This document shows, one piece after another, positions 23,675 to 30,913 of a DNA stretch of 48,147 nucleotides. The notes under the pieces were generated by a model. That model searched no databases. It had not been told where the DNA came from and worked only from the letters and a program-made list of their open reading frames with translations. The stretch is from a virus. The stretch lies in IMG/VR virus record IMGVR_UViG_3300038491_000058, positions 1 through 48,147 of that record. One strand, given 5' to 3'. Each line of letters starts with the position of its first letter. Position 1 is the first letter of the stretch. Position numbers and translations under genes: made by a program.

Positions 23675-24343
23675 ATGAAATCTAAATATGCTATAGTGTG
23701 TGGAAGTAGATCAGGTTCTTCATATTTATGTGACCTGTTAAAATCAACAAACAGAGCTGGTGATCCAAAAGAATACTTTAACACTGATATAACCTTTGAT
23801 CATTTAAGAAACGGCAAAGGTTATATCGATAGCATTGTTAATGGTACTAAAACAGAGAATGATGTTTTTGGAGTTAAGATCGTTGGTAAAAAACAATTGG
23901 CAGCATACGCAGAAAGCTCGTTAGATATTACCCACTGTGTTCTTTTAACACGACACGATACTATTGATCAAGCGATTTCCCGATATAAAGCGTGGAAGAC
24001 AAATATCTGGCATTTTAAGGATGGTATGACATCCATTCCAAATATTGAATACTCTTATGGAGATATCAAATGGTGTTTAGATGAGGTTATTGACGAGAAT
24101 AAATTTTACAAAACTTTATTAAAGGGCACAAATTACCTAGAAATTGTATATGAAGATGATTTATTAGAAAATCCCTCTCAAACAATTGTTTGTATTTTAG
24201 AACACCTAGGAATCTCTATAGAGGAACTTCCTGAACTAGTGTCAACTCAAATTATTTTTCGAAATGAGCAATCTAAACAGTGGAAGACAAAATTCATTCA
24301 AGAACTAAAATATAAAAAAACAGCTATAGATAATTATAGGTAG
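23675..24343 (+). CDS. Stf0-type sulfotransferase
   Basis: 222 aa. The N-terminal PAPS-binding loop is VCGSRSGSSYLCDLLKST, followed by RAGDPKEYFN, the Stf0 (trehalose sulfotransferase family) signature. VLLTRHDTIDQAISRYKAWKT is the 3'-phosphate-binding strand-helix with the RxD..xQAxS motif. The C-terminal IVYEDDLLENPSQTIVCILEHLG completes the fold. It would transfer sulfate from PAPS to a sugar hydroxyl, fitting the sugar cluster upstream. Confidence 0.8.
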   Translation: MKSKYAIVCGSRSGSSYLCDLLKSTNRAGDPKEYFNTDITFDHLRNGKGYIDSIVNGTKTENDVFGVKIVGKKQLAAYAESSLDITHCVLLTRHDTIDQAISRYKAWKTNIWHFKDGMTSIPNIEYSYGDIKWCLDEVIDENKFYKTLLKGTNYLEIVYEDDLLENPSQTIVCILEHLGISIEELPELVSTQIIFRNEQSKQWKTKFIQELKYKKTAIDNYR

Positions 24344-24359
24344 ATAATAAATAGACTAC
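24344..24359 (+). promoter_or_regulatory. Late-type promoter candidate
   Basis: ATAAATA followed by GACTAC and the ATG at 24360. Confidence 0.4.
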
Positions 24360-24695
24360 ATGAGTGAAGAATATCAACAACGACGAGCGTATGTTTCTAA
24401 AATTAAAAACAATAAAGCTCGAACATCAGCATCTAAAGAATACTTTCAATTGATCGTCGAAGATGGTGAGGCATATTTTTTCACCACAGTAGATTTTGAC
24501 AGAGCTAAGAAGCGAGCAAATAAAAATTTAGAAGATATTATCGCGGTTGATTTTAATACTCAGAAACCAACTATTATTGAGAAGATTGTTAGAGTGACAG
24601 TAGCTGAAAAAAGTGTTGAGGTTGAGAAAGCTGTGAAGGCACGCCGGGCCCGGAGAAGATTAACTCTACAGAAATCTTATAAATTAATTAAATAA
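24360..24695 (+). CDS. Basic hypothetical protein, 111 aa
   Basis: Lys/Arg-rich. It has an N-terminal helix RRAYVSKIKNNKARTSASKEYF, strands (FQLIVEDGEAYFFTTVDF), and a strongly basic C-terminus (EKAVKARRARRRLTLQKSYKLIK). Possibly nucleic-acid binding. Function unknown. Confidence 0.55.
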   Translation: MSEEYQQRRAYVSKIKNNKARTSASKEYFQLIVEDGEAYFFTTVDFDRAKKRANKNLEDIIAVDFNTQKPTIIEKIVRVTVAEKSVEVEKAVKARRARRRLTLQKSYKLIK

Positions 24696-24702
24696 CTTTA
24701 AC

Positions 24703-24777
24703 GCGGGTGTAGCTCAGTGGTAGAGCCTCACGTTGCCAACGTGACTGTCATCGGTTCAAATCCGGTCACCCGCTCCA
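24703..24777 (+). tRNA. tRNA-Gly (GCC)
   Basis: Acceptor GCGGGTG pairs with CACCCGC, and CCA is encoded. The anticodon stem TCACG/CGTGA encloses loop TTGCCAA. The T loop is GGTTCAAATCC. All arms are present. Confidence 0.95.
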
Positions 24778-24783
24778 TTTAAA

Positions 24784-24936
24784 ATGATATTAAAATATTT
24801 AAGAATTGGTTATATTAAATGTAGTATTAAAATTTTTATACTTAAATTAAGAATTAAGCTTAAATTCAGTCAACTAACAACATATCAAAAAAAACTAATT
24901 AAAGACTGTATAACTCAATATAACAACCTTTTTTAG
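24784..24936 (+). CDS. Possible small basic protein, 50 aa
   Basis: MILKYLRIGYIKCSIKIFILKL start, Ile/Lys-rich, ending YNNLF. It fills the 200 nt between the tRNA and the porin gene. The composition is A+T-driven and it may be fortuitous. Confidence 0.3.
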   Translation: MILKYLRIGYIKCSIKIFILKLRIKLKFSQLTTYQKKLIKDCITQYNNLF

Positions 24937-24954
24937 TTGTAATCTAATTAATTG

Positions 24955-24977
24955 ATGTTATATTATAAATATAACAT
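24955..24977 (+). promoter_or_regulatory. Perfect palindrome abutting the porin start codon
   Basis: The 10 bp arms ATGTTATATT / AATATAACAT with a 3 nt centre end exactly at the base before the ATG at 24978. A candidate operator or start-site hairpin. Confidence 0.55.
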
Positions 24978-25751
24978 ATGACAAAACATATTATACTAAC
25001 ATTGTTGGCCGCTATAGCTACTGCTGCAGCGGGTGTAACTACCGGAAATCAACTATCTGTTGATACCGGTTATATTGAAAATAGTCTTACAGCGCCGAGC
25101 ATCTCACTAGATGCAGCATTCACATCTCAAGAACTATGGCGAGGTGTGACTAGGGGGGATGATAGTACTCAAGTCTCCGCGTTTAGTAATATTACCTTTT
25201 CAAATAATATTAACACATACGCAGGTGTAACACTACGAAATACAGATGATACAGATTCTGAGTATATATTTACCGGTGGGGTAAGTAAAGACTTTAGTGC
25301 TCTAGGGCTTACTGGCACCAGTTTAGGAGTAGTTTTTAACTATTACACAGAAGGTACAAGTGTTGTGGGTGATATTACTAGCGAAGTTGGTGTAATACTA
25401 TCTCAACGATTTGATTGCTTTCTATTGGATAAAGCAGCTATTACGCAATACTTTACCATGGAAGGTGAAGGTCAGGGGTATGGTGAGCTGCAGCTAGTAA
25501 AGACTGTCAATATTTTAGGTTTAGATGTTGATCTCACTGGGGTTGTTGGTTATCTCGCTGATGAGAGTGAGCTTACTCATTCTCAATTAACAATTAGTAC
25601 TGACTGTAAAACAGGTGTTAATGATTTAGTCGTTACACCGTTTGTAACTACTCTGTTCTCTTTAACAGATGACTCAAATGGTGCGCGTGGAATCTATTCA
25701 GGCGCAGAGGATGAGGTTGCAGTCGGATTCCAGATTGGTTATAAGTTTTAA
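24978..25751 (+). CDS. TorF/Gcw_chp-like outer-membrane beta-barrel protein
   Basis: 257 aa with a Sec signal peptide (MTKHIILTLLAAIATAAAG). After it, SISLDAAFTSQELWRGVTRGD resembles the F-x-S-x-x-x-RG start of TorF-like putative porins. Alternating hydrophobic strands follow, ending in VAVGFQIGYKF with a C-terminal Phe, the outer-membrane assembly signal. Two Cys (about residues 137 and 214) could pair. A Gram-negative host is implied. A phage-encoded porin might alter permeability or block superinfection. It is followed by a strong terminator, so it is its own transcription unit. Confidence 0.7.
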   Translation: MTKHIILTLLAAIATAAAGVTTGNQLSVDTGYIENSLTAPSISLDAAFTSQELWRGVTRGDDSTQVSAFSNITFSNNINTYAGVTLRNTDDTDSEYIFTGGVSKDFSALGLTGTSLGVVFNYYTEGTSVVGDITSEVGVILSQRFDCFLLDKAAITQYFTMEGEGQGYGELQLVKTVNILGLDVDLTGVVGYLADESELTHSQLTISTDCKTGVNDLVVTPFVTTLFSLTDDSNGARGIYSGAEDEVAVGFQIGYKF

Positions 25752-25770
25752 TTAAATATAAACCTTAATT

Positions 25771-25808
25771 ACCCCCCGTGTTTATATTATATAAACACGG
25801 GGGGTTTA
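25771..25808 (+). terminator. Intrinsic terminator
   Basis: A 15 bp stem (ACCCCCCGTGTTTAT and its complement) with a short loop, then TTTAGTT. It isolates the porin gene from the deaminase-like gene. Confidence 0.85.
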
Positions 25809-25850
25809 GTTATTGGCTATTACATTGCATAATGTAATACTATATTATTT

Positions 25851-25872
25851 GGAACTTCAATATAATAGTAGT
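25851..25872 (+). promoter_or_regulatory. GGAAC-type promoter, diverged spacer
   Basis: GGAACTTCAATATAAT, then 6 nt, then ATG. The TGA extension is CAA here. It sets the start of the deaminase-like gene at 25873. Confidence 0.6.
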
Positions 25873-26274
25873 ATGGCTATTAACTTTAAGCGATTGGAGA
25901 AGATAACGAGAAGTCTTAAACCAATTTGCCAATCTGGCAAATCCTTTCACGCAACGTTTGTCTATAGAAAAAACAAGCTTGTATGTACCGCGTATAATAA
26001 TTATAAAAAGCAACACCCATATTATAAATTTGGTACTTACAAATCCACAAAACGGGGTAGTGTAAATTATATACCAGGTATACACTCAGAGGTAGCTGCA
26101 TTACTAAAAATGGGTAGAGTAGACTGCTCAAATTTAACATTTATAAATGTTCGGATTGATAATTCGAATAATGTAGCGATCTCAAAGCCGTGTCCTAACT
26201 GTCAAAGACTGTTAGATAGTATAGGTTATAAAAAAATATGGTATTATACTGGTAATAAATATATTTGCTGTTAA
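25873..26274 (+). CDS. Cytidine-deaminase-fold protein
   Basis: 133 aa from the ATG placed 6 nt after the TATAAT box. Zinc-site motifs of the CDA superfamily are present: IHSEVAALLKM (H-x-E, catalytic Glu) and KPCPNCQRLL (P-C-x-x-C), with a strand FINVRIDNSNNV between. The N-terminus FHATFVYRKNKLVCTAYNNYKK provides the first two strands. The short length suits a free nucleotide or nucleic-acid deaminase. Phage dCMP deaminases are usual, but the KxxPYYKFGTYKS insertion is not typical, so the substrate is open. Confidence 0.65.
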   Translation: MAINFKRLEKITRSLKPICQSGKSFHATFVYRKNKLVCTAYNNYKKQHPYYKFGTYKSTKRGSVNYIPGIHSEVAALLKMGRVDCSNLTFINVRIDNSNNVAISKPCPNCQRLLDSIGYKKIWYYTGNKYICC

Positions 26275-26282
26275 ATATAGGT
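26270..26282 (+). promoter_or_regulatory. Late-type promoter candidate
   Basis: GTTAAATATAGGT before the ATG at 26283, overlapping the deaminase stop codon. Confidence 0.45.
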
Positions 26283-26774
26283 ATGGGTACAAATAATAGA
26301 TTATCATGGTGGCGCCGCATCCAACGTTTCTTTAACTGGTATAGGTCACCATCACCGCCGCGATATATATCACCATCACTTACGTCATCATCGACGCAGG
26401 TTATATCACCATCATTGACACCATCATCATCGACCCCGGTTATATCACCATCATTGACACCATCATTGACACCACCATCATCGACCCCGGTTATATCACC
26501 ATCATCGACCCCGGTTATATCACCATCATTGACACCACCATCATCGACCCCGGTTATATCACCATCAATGGCACACCCAATAGCACCACCATCGACGCCG
26601 GTACCGGCGATATCTACACCCATCTCACCAGTATTAGGTGCGTGTATTAATGAGATTACAAGTAGAACTACAGTAGGTGCATGTGCACATGAATCTGCTA
26701 GAGTATCTGTGCTAGGAGTTAATATACATAATTTGTCTAAGCAAAATACAGCTGGTTATAGTGACTGGTACTAA
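26283..26774 (+). CDS. Ser/Thr/Pro-repeat protein, probable late gene
   Basis: 163 aa. A basic aromatic N-terminus (LSWWRRIQRFFNWYRS) is followed by about 75 residues of ISPSLTPPSSTPV-type repeats (residues 23-95). A Cys-containing C-terminal part (GACINEITSRTTVGACAHES) is probably ordered. The repeats are encoded by near-identical 15-39 nt units. Such linkers are typical of surface-exposed or stalk-like proteins. Function unknown. Confidence 0.55.
   Translation: MGTNNRLSWWRRIQRFFNWYRSPSPPRYISPSLTSSSTQVISPSLTPSSSTPVISPSLTPSLTPPSSTPVISPSSTPVISPSLTPPSSTPVISPSMAHPIAPPSTPVPAISTPISPVLGACINEITSRTTVGACAHESARVSVLGVNIHNLSKQNTAGYSDWY
26345..26575 (+). repeat. Tandem in-frame repeats, units related to CCATCATCGACCCCGGTTAT
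   Basis: Repeated blocks of ATATCACCATCATTGACACC and CATCATCGACCCCGGTT keep the Ser-Pro-Thr frame. They are probably unstable in copy number. Confidence 0.8.
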
Positions 26775-26816
26775 CACTTTAATTATAAAATAGTTGATTT
26801 AAACATGGTTAAATGT

Positions 26817-26828
26817 TATAATTTAACA
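26817..26828 (+). promoter_or_regulatory. TATAAT box 6 nt before start codon
   Basis: TATAATTTAACA then ATG. The spacing matches the leaderless class and selects the start at 26829. Confidence 0.5.
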
Positions 26829-27257
26829 ATGACTAAATTATTATATTTTACATTAATTGTAGTAATACTATATACAAACACAGGTTGTGTTGATACAGTA
26901 TATGCTGCACCACCTGCATCTAACACGCGTGTAGTAAATGCTAGAATTACATATTACTGTGGCCGTGATAAGTGGGGATCCCGTGTAGCGTGTCCAAAGA
27001 CGATAAGAGCAAATCGAGGGTTAACTGTAGCGGCACATCCCGATTTTAAATTTGGACAGAAAATTTATATCCCAAAGCTCAAGAACATTATTGGGGATGG
27101 TTATTTCAATGTACAGGATAGGGGAAGCGCTGTTACGTCCCGGCTCGCATCAAAAGGTAAGGCATATGTGTTTGATGTATATGTTAGCTCGTATAATGAG
27201 CTAAAGCGGAATTCTCGTAAGCTGCCAATGTATATGGACGTGCACATCTCTCGATAA
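26829..27257 (+). CDS. 3D-domain (RlpA/MltA-like barrel) lipoprotein
   Basis: 142 aa. The signal sequence MTKLLYFTLIVVILYTNTGC ends in a possible lipobox Cys. The body has ARITYYCGRDKWGSRVACPKTIRANRGLTVAAHP, FGQKIYIP, YFNVQDRGSAV and VFDVYVSS. This is the 3D domain (double-psi barrel with conserved Asp residues) found in peptidoglycan-active proteins. The start at 26829 is preferred over 26805 because of promoter spacing. A role in cell-wall degradation or lysis is inferred. Confidence 0.7.
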   Translation: MTKLLYFTLIVVILYTNTGCVDTVYAAPPASNTRVVNARITYYCGRDKWGSRVACPKTIRANRGLTVAAHPDFKFGQKIYIPKLKNIIGDGYFNVQDRGSAVTSRLASKGKAYVFDVYVSSYNELKRNSRKLPMYMDVHISR

Positions 27258-27258
27258 A

Positions 27259-27280
27259 GGAACTCTTATATAATAATAAT
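27259..27280 (+). promoter_or_regulatory. GGAAC-type promoter, leaderless spacing
   Basis: GGAACTCTTATATAAT, then AATAAT, then ATG. Confidence 0.7.
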
Positions 27281-27526
27281 ATGACTTGTAAATGTGGTAG
27301 AAAAATTGAACAACCAAGGGTAGAATTTAGTTTGAAGAACTGTGCTGCATGCGCTCATGCGCAGCCTGATGTTCCCAAGCTTAAAGGTGTTTTAAGATAT
27401 GCTCATAAGACAGGGGCCGAGATTCAAATTATGTCTGAAGAATGTTTTAACTCGCAAAAAATATATTGGACCCCTCAGGGAGCTAGGAGCGCAGTTAAAA
27501 ACTTCTCTAAGAATATTAGTTGCTAA
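27281..27526 (+). CDS. Zinc-binding C4-type small protein
   Basis: 81 aa. MTCKCGRKIEQPRVEF then NCAACAHAQPDV forms a C-x-C ... C-x-x-C zinc ribbon like the DksA/TraR finger. The rest is KGVLRYAHKTGAEIQIMSEECF. Similar small C4 proteins occur in marine T4-like phages, but no function is established. Confidence 0.65.
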   Translation: MTCKCGRKIEQPRVEFSLKNCAACAHAQPDVPKLKGVLRYAHKTGAEIQIMSEECFNSQKIYWTPQGARSAVKNFSKNISC

Positions 27527-27542
27527 ATTAATACTATACCAT

Positions 27543-27554
27543 TATAATAGATAT
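27543..27554 (+). promoter_or_regulatory. TATAAT box 6 nt before start codon
   Basis: TATAATAGATAT then ATG at 27555. There is no GGAA element. Confidence 0.5.
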
Positions 27555-27737
27555 ATGAGCGAAATTATTAAATCAATGCCATCAAATAAAGCATGGTTAA
27601 GTAACTACGATAGAGCGTTTCTTAAATTGACTCCTAAAGATTGGGCGAAGTTGGAAGATGTAGAGTGTACAAGTTCATTAACCCGTAAAATGTCTTTTAA
27701 AGAGTTTCAAAATCTTATACTAGGGGGTGTTGTATAG
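27555..27737 (+). CDS. Small hypothetical protein, 60 aa
   Basis: MSEIIKSMPSNKAWLSNYDRAFLKLTPKDWAKLEDV, mostly helical. The start is set by the TATAAT box rather than by the longer frame that overlaps the preceding gene. Function unknown. Confidence 0.55.
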   Translation: MSEIIKSMPSNKAWLSNYDRAFLKLTPKDWAKLEDVECTSSLTRKMSFKEFQNLILGGVV

Positions 27738-27748
27738 ATAATTACAAT

Positions 27749-28384
27749 ATGGGAATACAAAATAATACAGTCGAACTATTAGGTTATTATGGAAGCGATG
27801 AAATTATCGCTTGTAGCGCTTGGACATCAACATCAAGAAAACTTACCAATGAAAAGAGAGAACGGATTCCTAAACTCATCGATATGCTCTGGCGAGAAGG
27901 GCACCACACGCCCTTTGAAAAAGCTACATGTCACTTTCTTGTTAATTGTGATATTGCTAGTCATATTCATCTACTCAAGCATCGCGTTGCTTCTATTAAT
28001 GCTGAATCAGCTAGATATAAAGAGTTAAAGGAGGACAAATATTACATTCCAACTGACTGGAGCAATAAATGGAGAGAGAAATTAGAACAGTTTAACAAGG
28101 ATGCAAACAACCTCTACCATGAATGCTTAGAAGAGCTTGAACCAGAGATTGGTAGGAAAAGATCTAAAGAATCGGCTAGATTTTTTAAACCATATGCATC
28201 ACAAATACAGGCAGATATTATGTTTAACTTTAGATCGTTTGCAAACTTTTTAAAGTTACGTAATAATGAACACTCACAACTTGAGATTAGAGAAATTGCT
28301 CAACAGATGATAACCCTAGTTGAAAATATTGAAGGTAATCCATTTAAACATACAATTACATCATGGAAACAACATTTAAATTAA
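27749..28384 (+). CDS. thyX: Flavin-dependent thymidylate synthase ThyX
   Basis: 211 aa. The ThyX signature (RHRxxSxNxxSxRY) is present as HLLKHRVASINAESARYKEL, Lys replacing the first Arg. Also visible are HHTPFEKATCHFLV (substrate and FAD site) and FNFRSFANFLKLRNNEHSQLEIR near the C-terminus. It makes dTMP from dUMP using FAD and methylene-THF, supporting phage DNA synthesis. The final 22 nt overlap the next gene. Confidence 0.92.
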   Translation: MGIQNNTVELLGYYGSDEIIACSAWTSTSRKLTNEKRERIPKLIDMLWREGHHTPFEKATCHFLVNCDIASHIHLLKHRVASINAESARYKELKEDKYYIPTDWSNKWREKLEQFNKDANNLYHECLEELEPEIGRKRSKESARFFKPYASQIQADIMFNFRSFANFLKLRNNEHSQLEIREIAQQMITLVENIEGNPFKHTITSWKQHLN

Positions 28385-28599
28385 AAGGTTATTGTAGGGT
28401 AGTATCTGCAGATGATACAGAGAGAAAAAATTGGTTAGATGTTCCACGTGCACCTGAGTTTGAAACGTATGCAGGTGCACAGCGATATTATATAGAAACT
28501 ACTGCTAGCGGCGTCGATACTAGACGCTGGGATATGTTTGAACAGGTTGCTATATTTGAAGAGAGTGAATCAAGCAAATTTATGGCAACTATATCCTAG
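28363..28599 (+). CDS. Small hypothetical protein, 78 aa
   Basis: METTFKLKGYCRVVSADDTERKNWLDVP, then a Tyr-rich helix and EQVAIFEESES. It begins inside thyX (22 nt overlap), so translation is probably coupled. Function unknown. Confidence 0.6.
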   Translation: METTFKLKGYCRVVSADDTERKNWLDVPRAPEFETYAGAQRYYIETTASGVDTRRWDMFEQVAIFEESESSKFMATIS

Positions 28600-28639
28600 T
28601 ACTGACATAAAATAGTTTTACATTCAAAATAATTTTTAA

Positions 28640-28651
28640 TATAATAATATT
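28640..28651 (+). promoter_or_regulatory. TATAAT box 6 nt before start codon
   Basis: TATAATAATATT then ATG at 28652. It lacks GGAA upstream. Confidence 0.5.
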
Positions 28652-29170
28652 ATGCAAGTATATTTTATTGCTGACCCTCATCTGGGTCATACAAATATTA
28701 ATAAATTTAGATGGATAAATGAGCCCTTCACTAACGATGATCTTATTCTCCGTCACTGGCGCATGCTGCCTAAAAAGAGTCTAATATATGTTCTCGGGGA
28801 TGTGGCGTTTAATGATAAATCTCTTTTACAGTTAGTCGACATGCCCGGTAGAAAAATTCTAATATCAGGCAACCATGATGATATGACATCACAGGGAGCG
28901 CAAAGAGAGGTTTTTGAGTCTGTATACGGGTTCTTAAGATATAAGGGAATGTGGGTGTCTCATGCCCCTGTTCATCCAGATACAATCCTACAGTCGCGAT
29001 GCTTTGTAAATATTCATGGACATACTCATAAAGATGAGCCGAGTTCTGATCTCTATTTCTCTGTGGATCCTGAGGTTCTAATGAGCAAAGGATTGAAACC
29101 GTTTGTGACTCTTGAGAAAATGCAGGAGCATATAAAGGGGTATATACCAAATACACAAAAGGAACTTTGA
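28652..29170 (+). CDS. Calcineurin-like metallophosphoesterase
   Basis: 172 aa. Metal-site motifs in order: FIADPHLGHTNI (D-x-H), YVLGDVAF (GD), LISGNHDD (GNHD), WVSHAPVH and NIHGHTHKDE (GHTH). It ends in Lys-Glu-Leu, produced by the promoter element of the next gene. Compact phage and bacterial enzymes of this type hydrolyse small phosphoesters, but the substrate cannot be told. Confidence 0.85.
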   Translation: MQVYFIADPHLGHTNINKFRWINEPFTNDDLILRHWRMLPKKSLIYVLGDVAFNDKSLLQLVDMPGRKILISGNHDDMTSQGAQREVFESVYGFLRYKGMWVSHAPVHPDTILQSRCFVNIHGHTHKDEPSSDLYFSVDPEVLMSKGLKPFVTLEKMQEHIKGYIPNTQKEL

Positions 29171-29183
29171 TATAATATAGGAG
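29161..29183 (+). promoter_or_regulatory. GGAAC-type promoter embedded in phosphoesterase 3' end
   Basis: GGAACTTTGATATAAT, 7 nt to ATG. It is exceptional in having AGGAG between box and start, which could be a ribosome binding site if transcription starts early. Confidence 0.65.
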
Positions 29184-29366
29184 ATGAGAGTACAACTAAC
29201 TAAAGAAGAAAAGGATTATGCAATCCGTAACAATATCTCGTTTGCAGATATGAGTGATTTCGTCTCAGATAAAGTTATGGAAGATGAAGTTATGAGATCT
29301 TGGGAAATTATTAAAAATCGAGATGCATTCGATTATAGCTATACACAATTCTTCCCACGCAAGTAA
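29184..29366 (+). CDS. Small hypothetical protein, 60 aa
   Basis: MRVQLTKEEKDYAIRNNISFADMSDFVSDKV, helical and acidic, ending FPRK. Function unknown. Confidence 0.6.
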   Translation: MRVQLTKEEKDYAIRNNISFADMSDFVSDKVMEDEVMRSWEIIKNRDAFDYSYTQFFPRK

Positions 29367-29377
29367 CATCGTAGGAA

Positions 29378-29393
29378 GGAACTCTGTTATAAT
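29378..29393 (+). promoter_or_regulatory. GGAAC-type promoter with 34 nt leader
   Basis: GGAACTCTGTTATAAT followed by AAAGAGTAGAAAGAAACCTT. The leader resembles those at 29808 and 39769. Confidence 0.65.
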
Positions 29394-29427
29394 AAAGAGT
29401 AGAAAGAAACCTTAACACATATAACCT

Positions 29428-29790
29428 GTGAATATTCTTCATATTATTCTAATTACTAGCTCTACCACACTTACTGTAATGGGTCGACCCCCTAAAAAGG
29501 CGTTTAAGCAACCAACCTTGCCTCAGGGAGAGAGATATATCTCCAGTGCACTGCTTGGTGTTGCATCCGGTGACCCCGGCTTGATAGTAGTTACCGTGTC
29601 TCCCACGGAGACGACACGTAGTGCACGTACTAGCACAGCTGTAGTATTACCGACCCAAACAGCGCTCGCGAGCAGACGCGCACGTGCTAAGGCGAGGTTA
29701 GAGCGAGCGTCTAAAATCAATCGAAAAATCATATCTGAGGTAGGCTGGTCACCAGAAGCAGAATTCCAAAAACTTGATGATGCGCGATGA
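29428..29790 (+). CDS. Basic hypothetical protein, 120 aa
   Basis: GTG start at 29428, preferred because it lies 34 nt after the promoter box, as in the RadA-like and DUF6745-like genes (35 nt). An ATG at 29479 (MGRPPKKAFKQP) is the alternative. A hydrophobic first 18 residues precede a Thr/Val/Ala-rich middle. An Arg-rich helix follows (ASRRARAKARLERASKINRK). Possibly DNA-binding. Function unknown. Confidence 0.5.
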   Translation: MNILHIILITSSTTLTVMGRPPKKAFKQPTLPQGERYISSALLGVASGDPGLIVVTVSPTETTRSARTSTAVVLPTQTALASRRARAKARLERASKINRKIISEVGWSPEAEFQKLDDAR

Positions 29791-29807
29791 GCGAGTGAAT
29801 CTCAAAA

Positions 29808-29823
29808 GGAAATCTGATATAAT
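29808..29823 (+). promoter_or_regulatory. GGAAA-type promoter with 35 nt leader
   Basis: GGAAATCTGATATAAT then AATAGAGTAGAAAGAAACAT, leading to the RadA-like gene. Confidence 0.7.
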
Positions 29824-29858
29824 AATAGAGTAGAAAGAAACATTAACAACCTTATAGA

Positions 29859-30764
29859 ATGAACTTAATTGAAGAAAGCACAGCGTTTACTAAAGTTTCA
29901 GATATTAACATCCCGTCGACGTTTTATAACCGAATGAAGACCGGTATTGCGGAATTTGACATGATCTTCGGTGAAGGTATTTTACCTGGATCCTCAGCTA
30001 CTATGACAGCTCAACCCGGGAGTGGTAAGACTACACTACTACTTCAATTATTGGAGACTTTAACTAGTCAAGGATACGCTACAGGATACGCTTCCGGAGA
30101 AGAAAATATGTATCAGTTAGCTTATACTTGTAAACGATTACATGTTGAGAATGTTCAAATTGCAAACGAAACTAATATTGATACCTTAGCAAATGCTATG
30201 GAGAACCTCGATATTTTGGTTGTGGATTCATTCCAAGCTCTAACAACTACAACAAAGAAGAATTCTCGTGAGCTTGAGAGGTACGCGGTATCAACTCTAT
30301 GTAAAAGAGCTAAAGAAACAGAGTGTACCTTAATTTTTGTACTACACCTTACACAGGCTGGTAAGCTTAAGGGATCAACACTCATTCCTCATTCCGTTGA
30401 TGTTAATATTCAGATTACACACGACACGGAATCAGAAGATGAGAACACGAGAATTATTTCTACTTACAAAAATCGATTTGGAGCTACAGTTGATATTGAG
30501 GCGACGATTGGTAGTGGTGGATTTACTCTATCCGGGAAGAAAAAGGTTGAGAAAGGTAAGTCGAAAAAATCTCGTAAGGCTGAACTGCTCGATAATATTC
30601 TTAAGCTTGATCCACCGATCATTACTAAGGCTAGTATTATGAAACTATTTTCCCTTACTGGGTCACAAGCCTACTTAGCTCTTAAAGAGCTTACTGATAG
30701 TGGTAAGTTAATTAAGTATGGTCGCGGTAGTGTCACAACATTTAAAAAAACATTGATAAGTTAA
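29859..30764 (+). CDS. RadA-like RecA-fold ATPase
   Basis: 301 aa. TGIAEFDMIFGEGILPGS leads to Walker A AQPGSGKTTLLLQLL, then GYASGEENMYQLA (the RadA/Sms SxEExxxQ segment), a Walker B-like LDILVVDSFQAL, and LHLTQAGKLKGS. The RadA hallmark KNRFG is present (YKNRFGATVDI, about residue 205). The N-terminal zinc finger and the C-terminal Lon-like domain of bacterial RadA are absent. Instead there is a basic linker and a winged-helix-like C-terminus (SIMKLFSLTGSQAYLALKELTDSGKLIKYG). Probably promotes recombination or branch migration in replication. Confidence 0.8.
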   Translation: MNLIEESTAFTKVSDINIPSTFYNRMKTGIAEFDMIFGEGILPGSSATMTAQPGSGKTTLLLQLLETLTSQGYATGYASGEENMYQLAYTCKRLHVENVQIANETNIDTLANAMENLDILVVDSFQALTTTTKKNSRELERYAVSTLCKRAKETECTLIFVLHLTQAGKLKGSTLIPHSVDVNIQITHDTESEDENTRIISTYKNRFGATVDIEATIGSGGFTLSGKKKVEKGKSKKSRKAELLDNILKLDPPIITKASIMKLFSLTGSQAYLALKELTDSGKLIKYGRGSVTTFKKTLIS

Positions 30765-30777
30765 TCAATAACCTATA

Positions 30778-30799
30778 GTAACTCCTATATAATAATATT
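30778..30799 (+). promoter_or_regulatory. GTAAC-type promoter variant
   Basis: GTAACTCCTATATAAT, then AATATT, then ATG at 30800. Confidence 0.55.
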
Positions 30800-30913
30800 A
30801 TGAACAACCGAGATCGTTTACTATTTTTAGTTGAATTTCTAATTACTTGTACTATTATATATGGTGTTATATATATTATGTATGGTGTTATAGCAACCGG
30901 CTTGAAGCCTTAA
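30800..30913 (+). CDS. Single-span membrane peptide, 37 aa
   Basis: MNNRDRLLFLVEF, then a hydrophobic segment of about 22 residues (LITCTIIYGVIYIMYGVIA), then TGLKP. Promoter spacing supports the start. Possibly a small membrane modulator. Confidence 0.5.
   Translation: MNNRDRLLFLVEFLITCTIIYGVIYIMYGVIATGLKP

Noticed and set aside
26195-26623. Minus-strand frame with GDITGVDDGG repeats
   Set aside because: Shadow of the Ser/Thr/Pro repeats. The plus-strand gene has a late-type motif and sensible ends.
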